Positions 51,724 through 59,835 are shown, numbered from the stretch's first letter. The stretch is 64,000 nt of DNA from CATOSK01 sp034423195 (GCA_034423195.1 DAOUIZ010000037.1:1-64000); one strand, 5' to 3'. Numbers and translations are program-made. The notes: a model not told the origin generated them from the letters alone.

Positions 51724-53109
51724 CTATCCATGAATCGCCCTTCCCTCGGCGCCCAGTGCCGCTTCCTTGACCATTTCCGATATGGACGGGTGGGCATGGA
51801 CCGCCCATCCCAGCTCCAGCGAAGTGCCCTCCAGGAGACGGGTCAGGGACAGCTCGCCCAGCAATTCGGTGACTTCCGGCCCGATGAGGTGGGCCCCCAG
51901 CAGCTCGCCATAGCGGGCATCCATCACCAGCTTGACCATGCCCTCCGTCTCCCCCATGGCCAAGGCCTTGCCGTTGGCGAGGACGTTCATCCTTCCCACC
52001 TTCACCTCGTGGCCCTGGGCAACGGCCTGTTCTTCGGTCAGGCCGAAGCTGGCCACCTGCGGCTGGCAATACGTGGCCTTGGGCATGTAGGTGTAGTCCA
52101 GGGGCTGGGTTTCCTCGCCGGCAATCGCTTCGGCGGCGGTCACGGCCTGGGCCGACGCGGCATGGGCCAGGGCCAGCTTGCCCGTCACGTCTCCTATCGC
52201 GAACACCCCGGGAACGTTGGTGGCCATGCGGTCGTCAATGGTTATGTAACCCCGCTCGGTGGCAACGCCGATGCGCTCCAGCCCCAACCCCTCCGTGTTG
52301 GGCTGGATACCGACCGCAACCAGCACCTTCCCGCATTCAATGGTGTGCTCAACCCCGTTCTGCTCCACGGCAACGGAAACCCCGCCGCCGGTGGGAACGA
52401 CACCGGAAACCCCGGCGCCGGTCATGACGTTGATGCCATGACGGGAAAAGGAACGCTCCAGTTGGCGGCTGATTTCCTCATCCTCGTTGGGGACCAGCCG
52501 GGGCAGAAGCTCGACCACCGTTACGTCCACGCCGTACATCTTGTAGACATAGGCGAACTCGACGCCGATGGCGCCGCCCCCCACTATGACCATGGACTCG
52601 GGAAGGTCCCGGAGGACAATGCTCTCCCGGCTCGTTATTACCCGCTCTCCATCCACCGGCAGGGATGGAATGCTGCGGGGACGGGCCCCGGTAGCAATGA
52701 TGATGTTCTTCGCATTGAGCCGGTCGCCCTGCGGAGACACTTCAACGGCTCCGGCCGACACGATGGAAGCCTCACCGCTGATGTGGTCAATGTTGTTCTT
52801 GCGAAGGAGATACGCCACGCCCCGCACGTTGCGGTCCACCACCCTCCTGCTCCGGTCGATGGCGGAGGAAAAATCGGCGTGGAAGTTGTCGAACCTCAGC
52901 CCGAACTCGTCGGCCCGGCGGATGTAGGAAAGCACCTCGGCGTTCTTCAGCAGCGCCTTGCTGGGAATGCACCCCCAGTTCAGGCAGACTCCCCCCAATG
53001 CGTCCCGCTCGACTATGGCAGCCTTCATCCCCAGTTGAGCGCAGCGGATGGCGGACACGTACCCGCCCGGGCCCGCGCCAATCACCACCACGTCGTAATC
53101 GTTAGCCAT
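51724..53109 (-). CDS. lpdA: dihydrolipoyl dehydrogenase (E3)
   Basis: This 461-residue FAD-dependent flavoprotein re-oxidises dihydrolipoamide with NAD. The N-terminal FAD motif VVVIGAGPGGYVSAIR and the redox pair Cys42-Cys47 in GGVCLNWGCIPSK are intact. VGGGAIGVEFAYVYK is the NAD site and GDVTGKLALAHAAS the second FAD motif. The C-terminal catalytic His-Glu is in WAVHAHPSISEM. It is co-directional with E2, 106 bases upstream of it, and should supply E3 to that complex. It is slightly shorter than the typical 470-475 residues, with no obvious truncation. Confidence 0.95.
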   Translation of the reverse strand: MANDYDVVVIGAGPGGYVSAIRCAQLGMKAAIVERDALGGVCLNWGCIPSKALLKNAEVLSYIRRADEFGLRFDNFHADFSSAIDRSRRVVDRNVRGVAYLLRKNNIDHISGEASIVSAGAVEVSPQGDRLNAKNIIIATGARPRSIPSLPVDGERVITSRESIVLRDLPESMVIVGGGAIGVEFAYVYKMYGVDVTVVELLPRLVPNEDEEISRQLERSFSRHGINVMTGAGVSGVVPTGGGVSVAVEQNGVEHTIECGKVLVAVGIQPNTEGLGLERIGVATERGYITIDDRMATNVPGVFAIGDVTGKLALAHAASAQAVTAAEAIAGEETQPLDYTYMPKATYCQPQVASFGLTEEQAVAQGHEVKVGRMNVLANGKALAMGETEGMVKLVMDARYGELLGAHLIGPEVTELLGELSLTRLLEGTSLELGWAVHAHPSISEMVKEAALGAEGRAIHG

Positions 53110-53272
53110 TTGTACCCGTAATGTCGCTTATGATGTCAGGGGTAATTCCAGCCGGTTCCAGGCGCACGAGGACCGCCGCTGATGGCGCAGGCTGGGACAG
53201 CCAATTATACCGTCGCCCCACCCGGCGGGCAACGAAGAAGGTTGAGACTCCACGCTCCGCCGCAGCCCCGGT

Positions 53273-53301
53273 TTGTCCCCAATCGGGCGTTCTGGTATCA
53301 T
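53273..53301 (+). promoter_or_regulatory. promoter of tatA
   Basis: TTGTCC (53273-53278), a 17-base spacer and TATCAT (53296-53301) form the promoter. The expected start is near 53308, about 25 bases before the ATG, with a GAGG site between them. Confidence 0.6.
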
Positions 53302-53333
53302 TTACCCCTGCCAACCGGAACCATGAGGTTGTG

Positions 53334-53549
53334 ATGAGACTAGGACCTTTGGGCCTGACGGAACTGCTGATCATCCTGGCCGTGCTGCTGCTCATCTTCG
53401 GGGCCACCCGCCTGCCCGAAATCGGCTCATCCCTGGGCAAGGGAATCAGGATGTTCAAGACCTCCGTCACCGGCGAAGAAGAGCCGGCCAACCCGCCCGA
53501 AAAGCAGGAAACGGCCAAGGCGCGCAGCAACACCGACGACCAGTCCTAG
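53334..53549 (+). CDS. tatA: twin-arginine translocase subunit TatA
   Basis: This 71-residue membrane protein of the Tat export channel has a short N-terminal transmembrane helix (LGLTELLIILAVLLLIFG), then an amphipathic helix with TRLPEIGSSLGKGIRMFK, typical of TatA/E, and a charged tail. The ATG at 53334 has GAGG upstream; the longer in-frame ORF is not conserved. It is convergent with tatC and is followed by a terminator shared by both. Together with TatB and TatC encoded opposite, it makes a complete Tat system. Confidence 0.93.
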   Translation: MRLGPLGLTELLIILAVLLLIFGATRLPEIGSSLGKGIRMFKTSVTGEEEPANPPEKQETAKARSNTDDQS

Positions 53550-53576
53550 CAGCCGCCGCATCTCCCGGACAAAACG

Positions 53577-53606
53577 AAAGGACCGGCCCCAGCGCCGGTC
53601 CCTTTT
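53577..53606. terminator. terminator between tatA and tatC
   Basis: The stem GGACCGGC / GCCGGTCC with loop CCCAGC is followed by TTTTC on the + strand and by CTTTCGTTTT on the other. It can act for both convergent transcripts. Confidence 0.8.
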
Positions 53607-53654
53607 CATTTCCCGCCGGCCCTTCCGCAGAATCCCCGGCTGGCAACCCCATCC

Positions 53655-54422
53655 TCACTCAACGTCGGAAACCGGCGAGGCCGTCCCCGAGAGCCGGTCT
53701 CTTCGGCTCCCCGCAATCTTGGCCAGCACAACGCCCAGCTCATAGAGGACCAGCAGCGGCACCGCCACCAGTATCTGGTTCACCGGGTCCACCGTGGGCG
53801 TGATGACGGCCGCCAGTATGAAAGCGATTATCAGCCAGTAGCGCCGGAACCGGGAAAAAGCCCTGGCCGGCACGATCCCCAGTCGGGCCAGCAGCACCAT
53901 GATCAGGGGCGTCTCAAAGACCAGCCCCATCCACACCAGCAGCCGGATCATCACGTCCACCAGGCTGCTGATCCGCACCATTGGCTCGACAACGCCGTCC
54001 CCGAAGGACAGCAGAAACGGAAGCGCCTGGGGCGTCAGGACGAAGTACCCGAAGGCCAGTCCCGCCGCAAAGGCCACCACCGCCGCCGGCATGAAGACCA
54101 GCAGGTACCGCTTCTCCCGGTCCGTCAGTCCCGGTGCCGCGAAGCGGATGGCCTGGTACAGGATCACCGGGAATGCCAGCACCGCCCCGCCGACCATGGA
54201 TATCTTGAAGCTGGTCGTCAGCGACTCCGTGACCTGCGTCGCGATCAGGGTGATGCCCTGCCCGTCGTTGAGTTCCTGGGCCGGACGCTTGAGCAGCAGC
54301 ACCACATCTTCCCAGAAGGCAAAGACGACCACCGTACCCACCAGCAGCGCGATAACCGAAATCAGGAGCCGCCGCCGCAGCTCCTGGAGGTGTTCCCGCA
54401 GGGACAGTTCCCGGTCGTTCAC
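53655..54422 (-). CDS. tatC: Sec-independent translocase TatC
   Basis: This 255-residue polytopic membrane receptor for twin-arginine signals has the N-terminal SLREHLQELRRRLL typical of TatC. Six hydrophobic segments follow, with FAAPGLTDREKRYL and the conserved FGYFVLTPQALPFLL region. The start codon is GTG at 54422 and overlaps the tatB stop as GTGA, a 4-base overlap that implies translational coupling. It is the last gene of the rlmD-maf/tatB/tatC operon. Confidence 0.95.
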   Translation of the reverse strand: MNDRELSLREHLQELRRRLLISVIALLVGTVVVFAFWEDVVLLLKRPAQELNDGQGITLIATQVTESLTTSFKISMVGGAVLAFPVILYQAIRFAAPGLTDREKRYLLVFMPAAVVAFAAGLAFGYFVLTPQALPFLLSFGDGVVEPMVRISSLVDVMIRLLVWMGLVFETPLIMVLLARLGIVPARAFSRFRRYWLIIAFILAAVITPTVDPVNQILVAVPLLVLYELGVVLAKIAGSRRDRLSGTASPVSDVE

Positions 54423-54676
54423 CGTGCGTCGGGCCCGGGAGGGTCTTCCCTCGGCCCCGGTCCGGTCGGATTGGGCGGCCCGGGACGGCGGTCATCCCCA
54501 AGCCGGCGGTCATCCAACGAAGCCGCGTCTGTTATGTCGCCAATGGTCCGGCGGATTTCCCGCCACACCTTCCCGGAGGTGCGGGCCATTTCCATGGTCT
54601 TCGCCGGCCCCAGCACCAGGAACCCCACAACCATTATCAGGGCGATTTCGGGAAGGCCCACGCCGAACAGGTTCAC
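54419..54676 (-). CDS. tatB: TatB/TatA-like translocase subunit
   Basis: This 85-residue protein starts with GTG at 54676. MNLFGVGLPEIALIMVVGFL gives the single membrane helix with the Glu typical of TatB/TatA. An amphipathic helix (KVWREIRRTIGDITD) and a Pro-rich tail follow. It overlaps the preceding fusion gene by 4 bases (GTGA) and the following tatC by 4 bases (GTGA). The Glu-containing helix and longer charged tail favour TatB, but separation of TatA and TatB by sequence alone is uncertain. Confidence 0.85.
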   Translation of the reverse strand: MNLFGVGLPEIALIMVVGFLVLGPAKTMEMARTSGKVWREIRRTIGDITDAASLDDRRLGDDRRPGPPNPTGPGPREDPPGPDAR

Positions 54677-56553
54677 CGCCGGTTCCCTCCCTGGAATGGG
54701 CAGTCGGCCCGGCAGAGCGGCTGGGACGGCGCGCACCAGTCCGGCGGACGCGGGCAGCCCAGCTGGTCCAGCATTTCCAGGAGGCGGCATAGCGGCAGGC
54801 CGACGACGTTGGTGTAGCACCCGTCCACCAGTTCCCCCGGCTTCAGCTCCTCGTCCTGGATGGCGTATGCCCCGGCCTTGTCCATCGGCGTCCCGGAGGC
54901 GATGGACGCCTCGATTTCCTCGGCGGCCAGCTCCCGAAGGGCAATGTCCCCCGTCATGCAGTCCGTCAGGATGCGCCGCGTTGGAACGTCAATGACCGTG
55001 ACGCCAGTGGTGACGTGGTGGCTGGTGCCGCTCAGTTCGGTGAGCATCCTTCGGGCGTCATCCTCGTCAACCGGCTTGCCGATGATCCGGCCTTCATGGA
55101 CAACGGTGCTGTCTGCGGCGATGACCACCGGGCTTTCGCCCCGGCCGATCAGCTCGGCGGCGACAGTGGCCGCCTTCTTCCGTGACAGCCGCTGCACCAT
55201 CTCTTGCGCCGTCTCGTCCGGCAGCACCGTTTCGTCGGCCCCCGACGGGATGATCCTGTACTCCATCCCCAGGTCCGACAGCAGCTCCCGGCGGCGGGGC
55301 GAGCCGGAAGCCAGCACCATGTCCGGCACTGGTTGGGCCCTTTCCAGGACCGCCACGCACTCGACATGGTGGGTCTGCGGGAACATGTCCAGGGGCTGGA
55401 GGCGCTCGATCCGGTACGTAGGATGCGGCCCGCCGCACAGCAGCTTCAGGTCCCGCGCCAGCGTCTCCGGGTCGCAGGAAACGTAGACCACCCGCCGGGG
55501 AGCCAGCCGGATGAGACCCCTCAGCGCCCCGGCCTGGCAGCCGGCCCGGGGCGGGTCCAGAATGACGGCGTCCGGGACGGTATCCAGGGTCTGCAAAACG
55601 TCTTCCGTCTTCCCCAGGACGAAATCAACGTTGCCCAGGCCGTCTGCGTTGGCCCTCGCGTCCTCCACCGCCGCCGCCGATTCCTCCACGGCAATCACCC
55701 GGCGCACGTGGGGCGCCAGCAGCACCGCAAAGGCCCCCACGCCGGTGTAGGCGTCCAGCATGGTCTCATCCCCCGTCAGCTCCAGTGCCTCCCGCACCAT
55801 CTCAACTAGTCTTTCCGACTGGAGGTTGTTGACCTGGAAGAAGGATGGCGAGGCGACCCGGAACTCCCGTCCTCCCACCGATTCCCGGTAGTGGGTCTGG
55901 CCGGTGGGGATGGGGATGTCGGCGGCCGACAAGGTGGGCTGGACCAGGAAGTCCCCGGTCTGCTCCCCGGCTCGGACCGACAGTTGGGTGGTCTCCCCGC
56001 ACCTGTCCTGCAACTGGGCGATGATGTTGTTGACCCCCCGATGCATCAGGCCGCATCCGTCGATGCGGACAAAACGCCGTACCTCCCGGTGAACGAACCC
56101 GAGAGCGCCCTCCGGCCCGACGGTCATGCGGGCATGGTTGCGGTACCCGAACTGGCGCGGGGAGGGCAGGACCGGCCGGACTTCCACGTCCTCAAACCCG
56201 CCGACCCGCCGCAGGGCGCTTGCCACCTTGGCCTGTTTCGCCTCCAGCTGTGCCGGATAGCTGATGTGCTGCCACTGGCATCCGGTGCAATACCCGTAGT
56301 AGTCGCAGGGCGGGTCAACCCGGTCCTCTGAGGAAGTCAGCACCTCCACGACCTGCGCCGATGCGTAATCCCGCCGGACTCGCAGCACTTCCGCCTCCAC
56401 CCTCTCCCCTGGAATCCCCCCCAGCACGAAGACTTCCCGTCCGTCATGGTAGCCAACAGCCTCCCCCAGCCTCCCCCAAGACTCCAGGGTGAGGGTCAGG
56501 CGCTGCCCGCGCTCCAGTCGTTTCGCGGTTGTATCGCTTCGGTCGACGGCCAT
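54673..56553 (-). CDS. fusion of RlmD/RumA-type rRNA methyltransferase and Maf nucleotide pyrophosphatase
   Basis: This 626-residue protein has two parts. Residues 1-408 form a TrmA/RlmD-family 5-methyluridine methyltransferase: TRAM domain, Fe-S cysteines C83, C89, C92 and C167, SAM motif LDAYTGVGAF, and the catalytic Cys360 in YVSCDPETL with Glu399. Residues about 411-600 form a Maf house-cleaning pyrophosphatase: LASGSPRRRELL, AADSTVVHEGRIIGKP (Asp481) and AGAYAIQDE. There is no stop or frameshift between them, only about three residues. A Cys/Pro-rich tail ends the protein. The ATG at 56553 is preferred over the TTG at 56586. It overlaps tatB by 4 bases. Confidence 0.92.
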   Translation of the reverse strand: MAVDRSDTTAKRLERGQRLTLTLESWGRLGEAVGYHDGREVFVLGGIPGERVEAEVLRVRRDYASAQVVEVLTSSEDRVDPPCDYYGYCTGCQWQHISYPAQLEAKQAKVASALRRVGGFEDVEVRPVLPSPRQFGYRNHARMTVGPEGALGFVHREVRRFVRIDGCGLMHRGVNNIIAQLQDRCGETTQLSVRAGEQTGDFLVQPTLSAADIPIPTGQTHYRESVGGREFRVASPSFFQVNNLQSERLVEMVREALELTGDETMLDAYTGVGAFAVLLAPHVRRVIAVEESAAAVEDARANADGLGNVDFVLGKTEDVLQTLDTVPDAVILDPPRAGCQAGALRGLIRLAPRRVVYVSCDPETLARDLKLLCGGPHPTYRIERLQPLDMFPQTHHVECVAVLERAQPVPDMVLASGSPRRRELLSDLGMEYRIIPSGADETVLPDETAQEMVQRLSRKKAATVAAELIGRGESPVVIAADSTVVHEGRIIGKPVDEDDARRMLTELSGTSHHVTTGVTVIDVPTRRILTDCMTGDIALRELAAEEIEASIASGTPMDKAGAYAIQDEELKPGELVDGCYTNVVGLPLCRLLEMLDQLGCPRPPDWCAPSQPLCRADCPFQGGNRR

Positions 56554-56652
56554 ATTAAGAAGACTCCGCAGGATACTATAATCCAAGAGGCCGTAACATT
56601 AAATGGTTGATACGTTTATGAGCGGCAGCGGAGGGTTGCCGCTTCAATCGTG

Positions 56653-56680
56653 TTGACCCTGCCCATTGACCGGGTATAAA
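56653..56680 (+). promoter_or_regulatory. promoter of trxA
   Basis: TTGACC (56653-56658), a 16-base spacer and TATAAA (56675-56680) form the promoter, about 100 bases before the trxA start. A TATAGT-like box on the opposite strand near 56574-56579 may drive the rlmD-maf gene. Confidence 0.65.
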
Positions 56681-56780
56681 CTTCGACCACTGAAGAGTCC
56701 GCCGGCGGCGCCCCGATCCCTGCCAGGGCAGCGGTGCCGAGAGGTGGACTTACTAATGAAAAACAACATTTGGAGGCCTG

Positions 56781-57110
56781 ATGCCTGAGCCAATCGAAGT
56801 TAACGAGAGTAGCTGGGACGACGAAGTTATCAACTCCGATCTGCCCGTCCTGGTGGATTTCTGGGCCGAATGGTGCGGCCCTTGCAAGATGATCGCCCCC
56901 GCCGTCCACGACCTCGCCCTGGAGTACGACGGCAAGCTCAACGTGGCCAAGGTGGACGTGGACAACAACCCCAACATCGCCATGAAGTACGGCATCCGCA
57001 GCATCCCCGCCCTGATTTTCTTCAAGGACGGCAAGCCCGTCGACCAGCATGTGGGAGCGGCCCCCAAGGGCAGGCTCAAGCAGAAGATTGACTCGGTCCT
57101 CGGCAGCTAA
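56781..57110 (+). CDS. trxA: thioredoxin
   Basis: This 109-residue thioredoxin reduces disulfides in the cytoplasm. The active site is FWAEWCGPCKMIAP with Cys32 and Cys35, followed by KVDVDNNPNIAMKYGIRSIPALIFFKDG with the cis-Pro. TTGGAGG lies 5 bases before ATG. It is the first gene after a divergent promoter region, with tRNA-Sec 23 bases downstream on the same strand. A stem-loop after the tRNA ends that transcript. The reductase partner is not in the window. Confidence 0.97.
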   Translation: MPEPIEVNESSWDDEVINSDLPVLVDFWAEWCGPCKMIAPAVHDLALEYDGKLNVAKVDVDNNPNIAMKYGIRSIPALIFFKDGKPVDQHVGAAPKGRLKQKIDSVLGS

Positions 57111-57133
57111 CCTCCTGCTCCCGAGGTTTTCGG

Positions 57134-57230
57134 GGGAGTGGATGGGGCCCGGTGGCTCTTGCGGTCTTCAAAACCGTTATGCCTCGTGAAGAGCGGGGTA
57201 GGTGGGTTCGACTCCCTCGCACTCCCGCCA
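57134..57230 (+). tRNA. selC: tRNA-Sec (anticodon TCA)
   Basis: This 97-base tRNA has CCA encoded. Its layout matches bacterial selenocysteine tRNA: long acceptor GGGAGTG(G) pairing with (G)CACTCCC, discriminator G, then a six-bp D stem (GGGGCC/GGCTCT with two G-U pairs) closed by the four-base loop CGGT. The anticodon stem GCGGT/ACCGT carries the loop CTTCAAA, anticodon TCA. A 7-bp variable arm (TGCCTCG/CGGGGTA) and the T loop TTCGACT follow. Two mismatches remain: acceptor pair 8 and one T-stem pair. It is located right after trxA and before a terminator, and implies UGA recoding in this genome. Confidence 0.85.
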
Positions 57231-57244
57231 ACCGGCAACTATAC

Positions 57245-57279
57245 CGAAACCCCTGCGGCAACAGGGGTTTCGTGTTTCC
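57245..57279 (+). terminator. terminator after tRNA-Sec
   Basis: The 11-bp perfect stem CGAAACCCCTG (57245-57255) / CAGGGGTTTCG (57262-57272), loop CGGCAA, is followed by TGTTT. Confidence 0.8.
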
Positions 57280-57399
57280 CCCGCAAGGTCAGCAGCGGAT
57301 GAAAGTTGTAGGCCCCAGGCTCTTCCCTGCTGGATAATCGAAAACGTCCCGCCGTCACCGCAGGCGAAACAACAGGCGAAACAAAAGGAGCTCAACCGA

Positions 57400-57588
57400 A
57401 TGATTCCCCGCTACCGTGGCAAACTGGGCGAGTACATGTGGCAGAAGGAGATGGAGCGCCTCAACCGCTACAAGGACCGCCCCTGGGAACTACAGGCCCG
57501 GGCCCAATCGGGAGGTGAGCTCATAGTCCTGATGATTGTCCTCGGCGTCGCCTTCGGGGGACTCATGCTCCTGTCCCTCTTCGACTAA
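57400..57588 (+). CDS. 62-residue membrane-anchored protein
   Basis: The ATG at 57400 follows AAAAGGAG, giving a 62-residue protein. A charged N-terminal region (MIPRYRGKLGEYMWQKEMERLNRYKDRPW) precedes a C-terminal helix (IVLMIVLGVAFGGLMLLSL). The positively charged side suggests the N-terminus is cytoplasmic. No family is recognised. It is separated from tRNA-Sec by a terminator, so it has its own promoter or reads through. A longer upstream in-frame ORF is not protein-like. Confidence 0.6.
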   Translation: MIPRYRGKLGEYMWQKEMERLNRYKDRPWELQARAQSGGELIVLMIVLGVAFGGLMLLSLFD

Positions 57589-57641
57589 CACCCAAAGAAA
57601 AACCCTCCCCACAACCCTGTCTCCCTCCGCCTACCCCCTCT

Positions 57642-57672
57642 CCGTCGTCCCTGCGGAGGCAGGGACCCATCA
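57642..57672. repeat. family B repeat
   Basis: This 31-base element contains a perfect 8-bp stem GTCCCTGC/GCAGGGAC with loop GGAG and ends CCATCA. Identical copies are at 57714-57744, 63656-63686 and 63940-63970. Confidence 0.88.
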
Positions 57673-57713
57673 GCCTTCCCCTCAAGGATCCCCAGCCGGA
57701 GCAAGCCTCCTCT

Positions 57714-57744
57714 CCGTCGTCCCTGCGGAGGCAGGGACCCATCA
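57714..57744. repeat. family B repeat
   Basis: It is identical to the copy at 57642-57672; the two lie 72 bases apart in the same orientation. Confidence 0.88.
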
Positions 57745-57784
57745 GTCTTCCCTCAGAAACGGCCACCGGAGCACCCAACACCCC

Positions 57785-57868
57785 TCCCGTCACCCCCGCG
57801 CAGAGCCTGCCCCTGGCGACTGAGGAGGGACGACGAAGGAGGGAAAGGGGCGGGGGCCCAGACCCCCG
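57785..57868. repeat. family A dispersed repeat (full copy)
   Basis: It has the same interior GCCTGCCCCTGGCGACTGAG and right end GCGGGGGCCCAGACCCCCG as the copies at 45825 and 50091. It fills the 396-base gap before the fourth ThDP gene together with two family B elements; no gene is seen there. Confidence 0.85.
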
Positions 57869-57924
57869 TAACCTGTCGCCTCCGAAACGCCCACCGGAGC
57901 AAACCCTCCCCCCATCACCCCCAC

Positions 57925-57956
57925 AAAAAACCAGCCCCCGCGTTCGCGGGGGCTGG
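57925..57956 (-). terminator. terminator of the leftward ThDP gene (copy 4)
   Basis: On the minus strand an 11-bp perfect stem (CCAGCCCCCGC / GCGGGGGCTGG, 4-base loop) is followed by TTTTTT. It sits 28 bases beyond the stop codon. Confidence 0.88.
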
Positions 57957-57984
57957 AATACGGGGACACGATGACTCTCTCACA

Positions 57985-59622
57985 CTAGAACTGCGACCGC
58001 CGGGCCTCCAGGTTCGCGTGAACATCAATCAGCACCGTCCGCCCGTCCGCGTTCAGCCGCTTCGCCTGCTCCAGGGCGGATGCCACCTCGCCCGGCTCGA
58101 CCACCGTGATGCCGACCGCGCCCATGCCCTCGGCAATCTTGGCGTAATCGCCGCCCATCTGGGTCGCCCCGAACAGCTCGTTGGCGGTGGGGTATCCCCC
58201 CGGGTAGGTCGCCATGCCCCCATTGTTCAGGACAATCGTCGTGATGGGAGCGCCGGCCCTCACCGCCGTCTCGATGTCCAGTCCCGACATCCCGAAGGCC
58301 CCGTCCCCCATGAAATTCAGGCAGAACTTGTCCGGTTCGGCCAGCTTGGCCCCGATCATCAGGGGTATGCCGTATCCCAGGTGGGTCGTCTTGCCCCACC
58401 CTATGTAGCTGTGGGGAACGCTCGCCGTGTAGAAGGGCATGATGGTGTCCCGGGGAGCGCCCGCGTCGTGGGTGACGATGCTGTTGTCCTTGTCCAGCAC
58501 CCGCTCCAGCTCTCCGATTACCCGGTAATGGCTGATGGGCTTTTCGTCCGTCTCCAGGATATCCGACCACTCGCCCATCCACGCATCCCGCATCGTCGCG
58601 ATTTCCGACTGCACTCCCGTGGTCCCCTTCCGTCCACTCGCCCCCGCCTGCGCCTTGACCTCTTCAATCATTGCCTTCAGGGTCAGCTTGGCGTCGCCGG
58701 GCAGCCCCACGTCCACCGCGAAGTCCTTGTTGATGTCCTCGATGCTCTCCACGTTGTGGATGATGACCTTGCCTCCGGGGATCGGCTGGCCGTAGCTGGT
58801 GCGGGTCATGCTGGAACCCACCGCAAAGAGAACGTCCGACTCCTGGAGCCATGTGCGGGCGGGCAGCGACGTGGAGGCGCTCCCCGAACCCAGGGCCAGG
58901 GGATGGCTTTCGTTGAAGGACGATTTGCCCGGCATGGTGCAGTAGACCGGAATCTCCGCCAGTTCCGCGAACTCCGTCAATTCCTTGGAAGCTCCCGCGA
59001 AGAGGACGCCCATCCCCGACCAGATGACCGGCTTGCGGGCGTTCAGCAGCAGCTCCACCGCCTGCTTCACGTCGGCGGGGTCGGGCGCTTGGCGGGCCCG
59101 CTTGGGGGCTTGATAGTTCAGGTCGGCTTCGGAAACTTCCTGTGTGCCAACGTCGGCGGGTATCTCCACGATTACCGGCCCCGGCCGGCCGTTCCGCAGG
59201 GCATGGAAGGCCCGGCGCATGACCGCCGAGACCTGGCTCGGCTGGGTGATAACCTCCCCCTGCTTGGACACGCTGGCGTAGGTCCGCACCGGCGAGAAGT
59301 TGGGCTTCACCGAATACTGGCTCAGCGCCGGTCCGCCGGGCAGGTACAGGATCGGCACGTTGTCGCTGTACGCCTGGGCCAATCCTCCCATCGAGTTCTC
59401 CGACCCCGGGCCGCCCTGGGTGATGGTGACGCCGAACTTCTCCCGCTGGTTCAGGCGGCTGTACCCGTCCGCGGCCATCAAAGCGCCCCGCTCCTGGCGG
59501 AACATGATGGTGCGGATACCTTCCTTGGCGACGTGTTCAATCAGCTGGTTGGAGGGGAAGCAGGACACCCACTCCACCCCTTCAATTTTCAAGATTCGGG
59601 CAACGGCTTCCATCACATTCAT
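57985..59622 (-). CDS. thiamine-diphosphate enzyme, acetolactate-synthase-like (copy 4)
   Basis: This 545-residue ThDP enzyme has the catalytic Glu in FRQERGALMAADGYSR near residue 48, QGGPGSENSMGGLAQAYSDNVPILY near 75, a central domain with ARKPVIWSGMGVLFAG, and the C-terminal cofactor motif GDGAFGMSGLDIETAVR...LNNGGMATYPGG. The phrase SYIGWGKTTHLGYGIPL is unusual in this family. The start is taken as ATG 59622; TTG 59628 and ATG 59613 are alternatives. It is alone, with its own terminator, and divergent from the lut operon. The substrate is unknown. Confidence 0.86.
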   Translation of the reverse strand: MNVMEAVARILKIEGVEWVSCFPSNQLIEHVAKEGIRTIMFRQERGALMAADGYSRLNQREKFGVTITQGGPGSENSMGGLAQAYSDNVPILYLPGGPALSQYSVKPNFSPVRTYASVSKQGEVITQPSQVSAVMRRAFHALRNGRPGPVIVEIPADVGTQEVSEADLNYQAPKRARQAPDPADVKQAVELLLNARKPVIWSGMGVLFAGASKELTEFAELAEIPVYCTMPGKSSFNESHPLALGSGSASTSLPARTWLQESDVLFAVGSSMTRTSYGQPIPGGKVIIHNVESIEDINKDFAVDVGLPGDAKLTLKAMIEEVKAQAGASGRKGTTGVQSEIATMRDAWMGEWSDILETDEKPISHYRVIGELERVLDKDNSIVTHDAGAPRDTIMPFYTASVPHSYIGWGKTTHLGYGIPLMIGAKLAEPDKFCLNFMGDGAFGMSGLDIETAVRAGAPITTIVLNNGGMATYPGGYPTANELFGATQMGGDYAKIAEGMGAVGITVVEPGEVASALEQAKRLNADGRTVLIDVHANLEARRSQF

Positions 59623-59761
59623 AAGCAACCTACCTGCAATTCCTGATTGGACGGCAACGGATCAATCCTCGCGTCCCGTCCACGTTAATCCGGCGGCACC
59701 CCTCGGGATGGCGCCCAATGGGATACTACCCCCCGCCCCCGCAAAAGGCAAGGGAATCCGC

Positions 59762-59835
59762 GCGACAGCCGCTGGCGTTGAGACAAGCCTGCCCCCGCGC
59801 AGGCGGGGGTTGCATTGCGCCAGCGGCGGAGTCGC
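59762..59835. repeat. family C stem-loop repeat (complete copy)
   Basis: The outer arms GCGACAGCCGCTGGCG and CGCCAGCGGCGGAGTCGC are inverted, and an inner CCCCCGCGCAGGCGGGGG hairpin is nested within. The 74-base element could form one long cruciform. Partial copies are at 7131-7182 and 24372-24418. No transposase is present. Confidence 0.8.
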
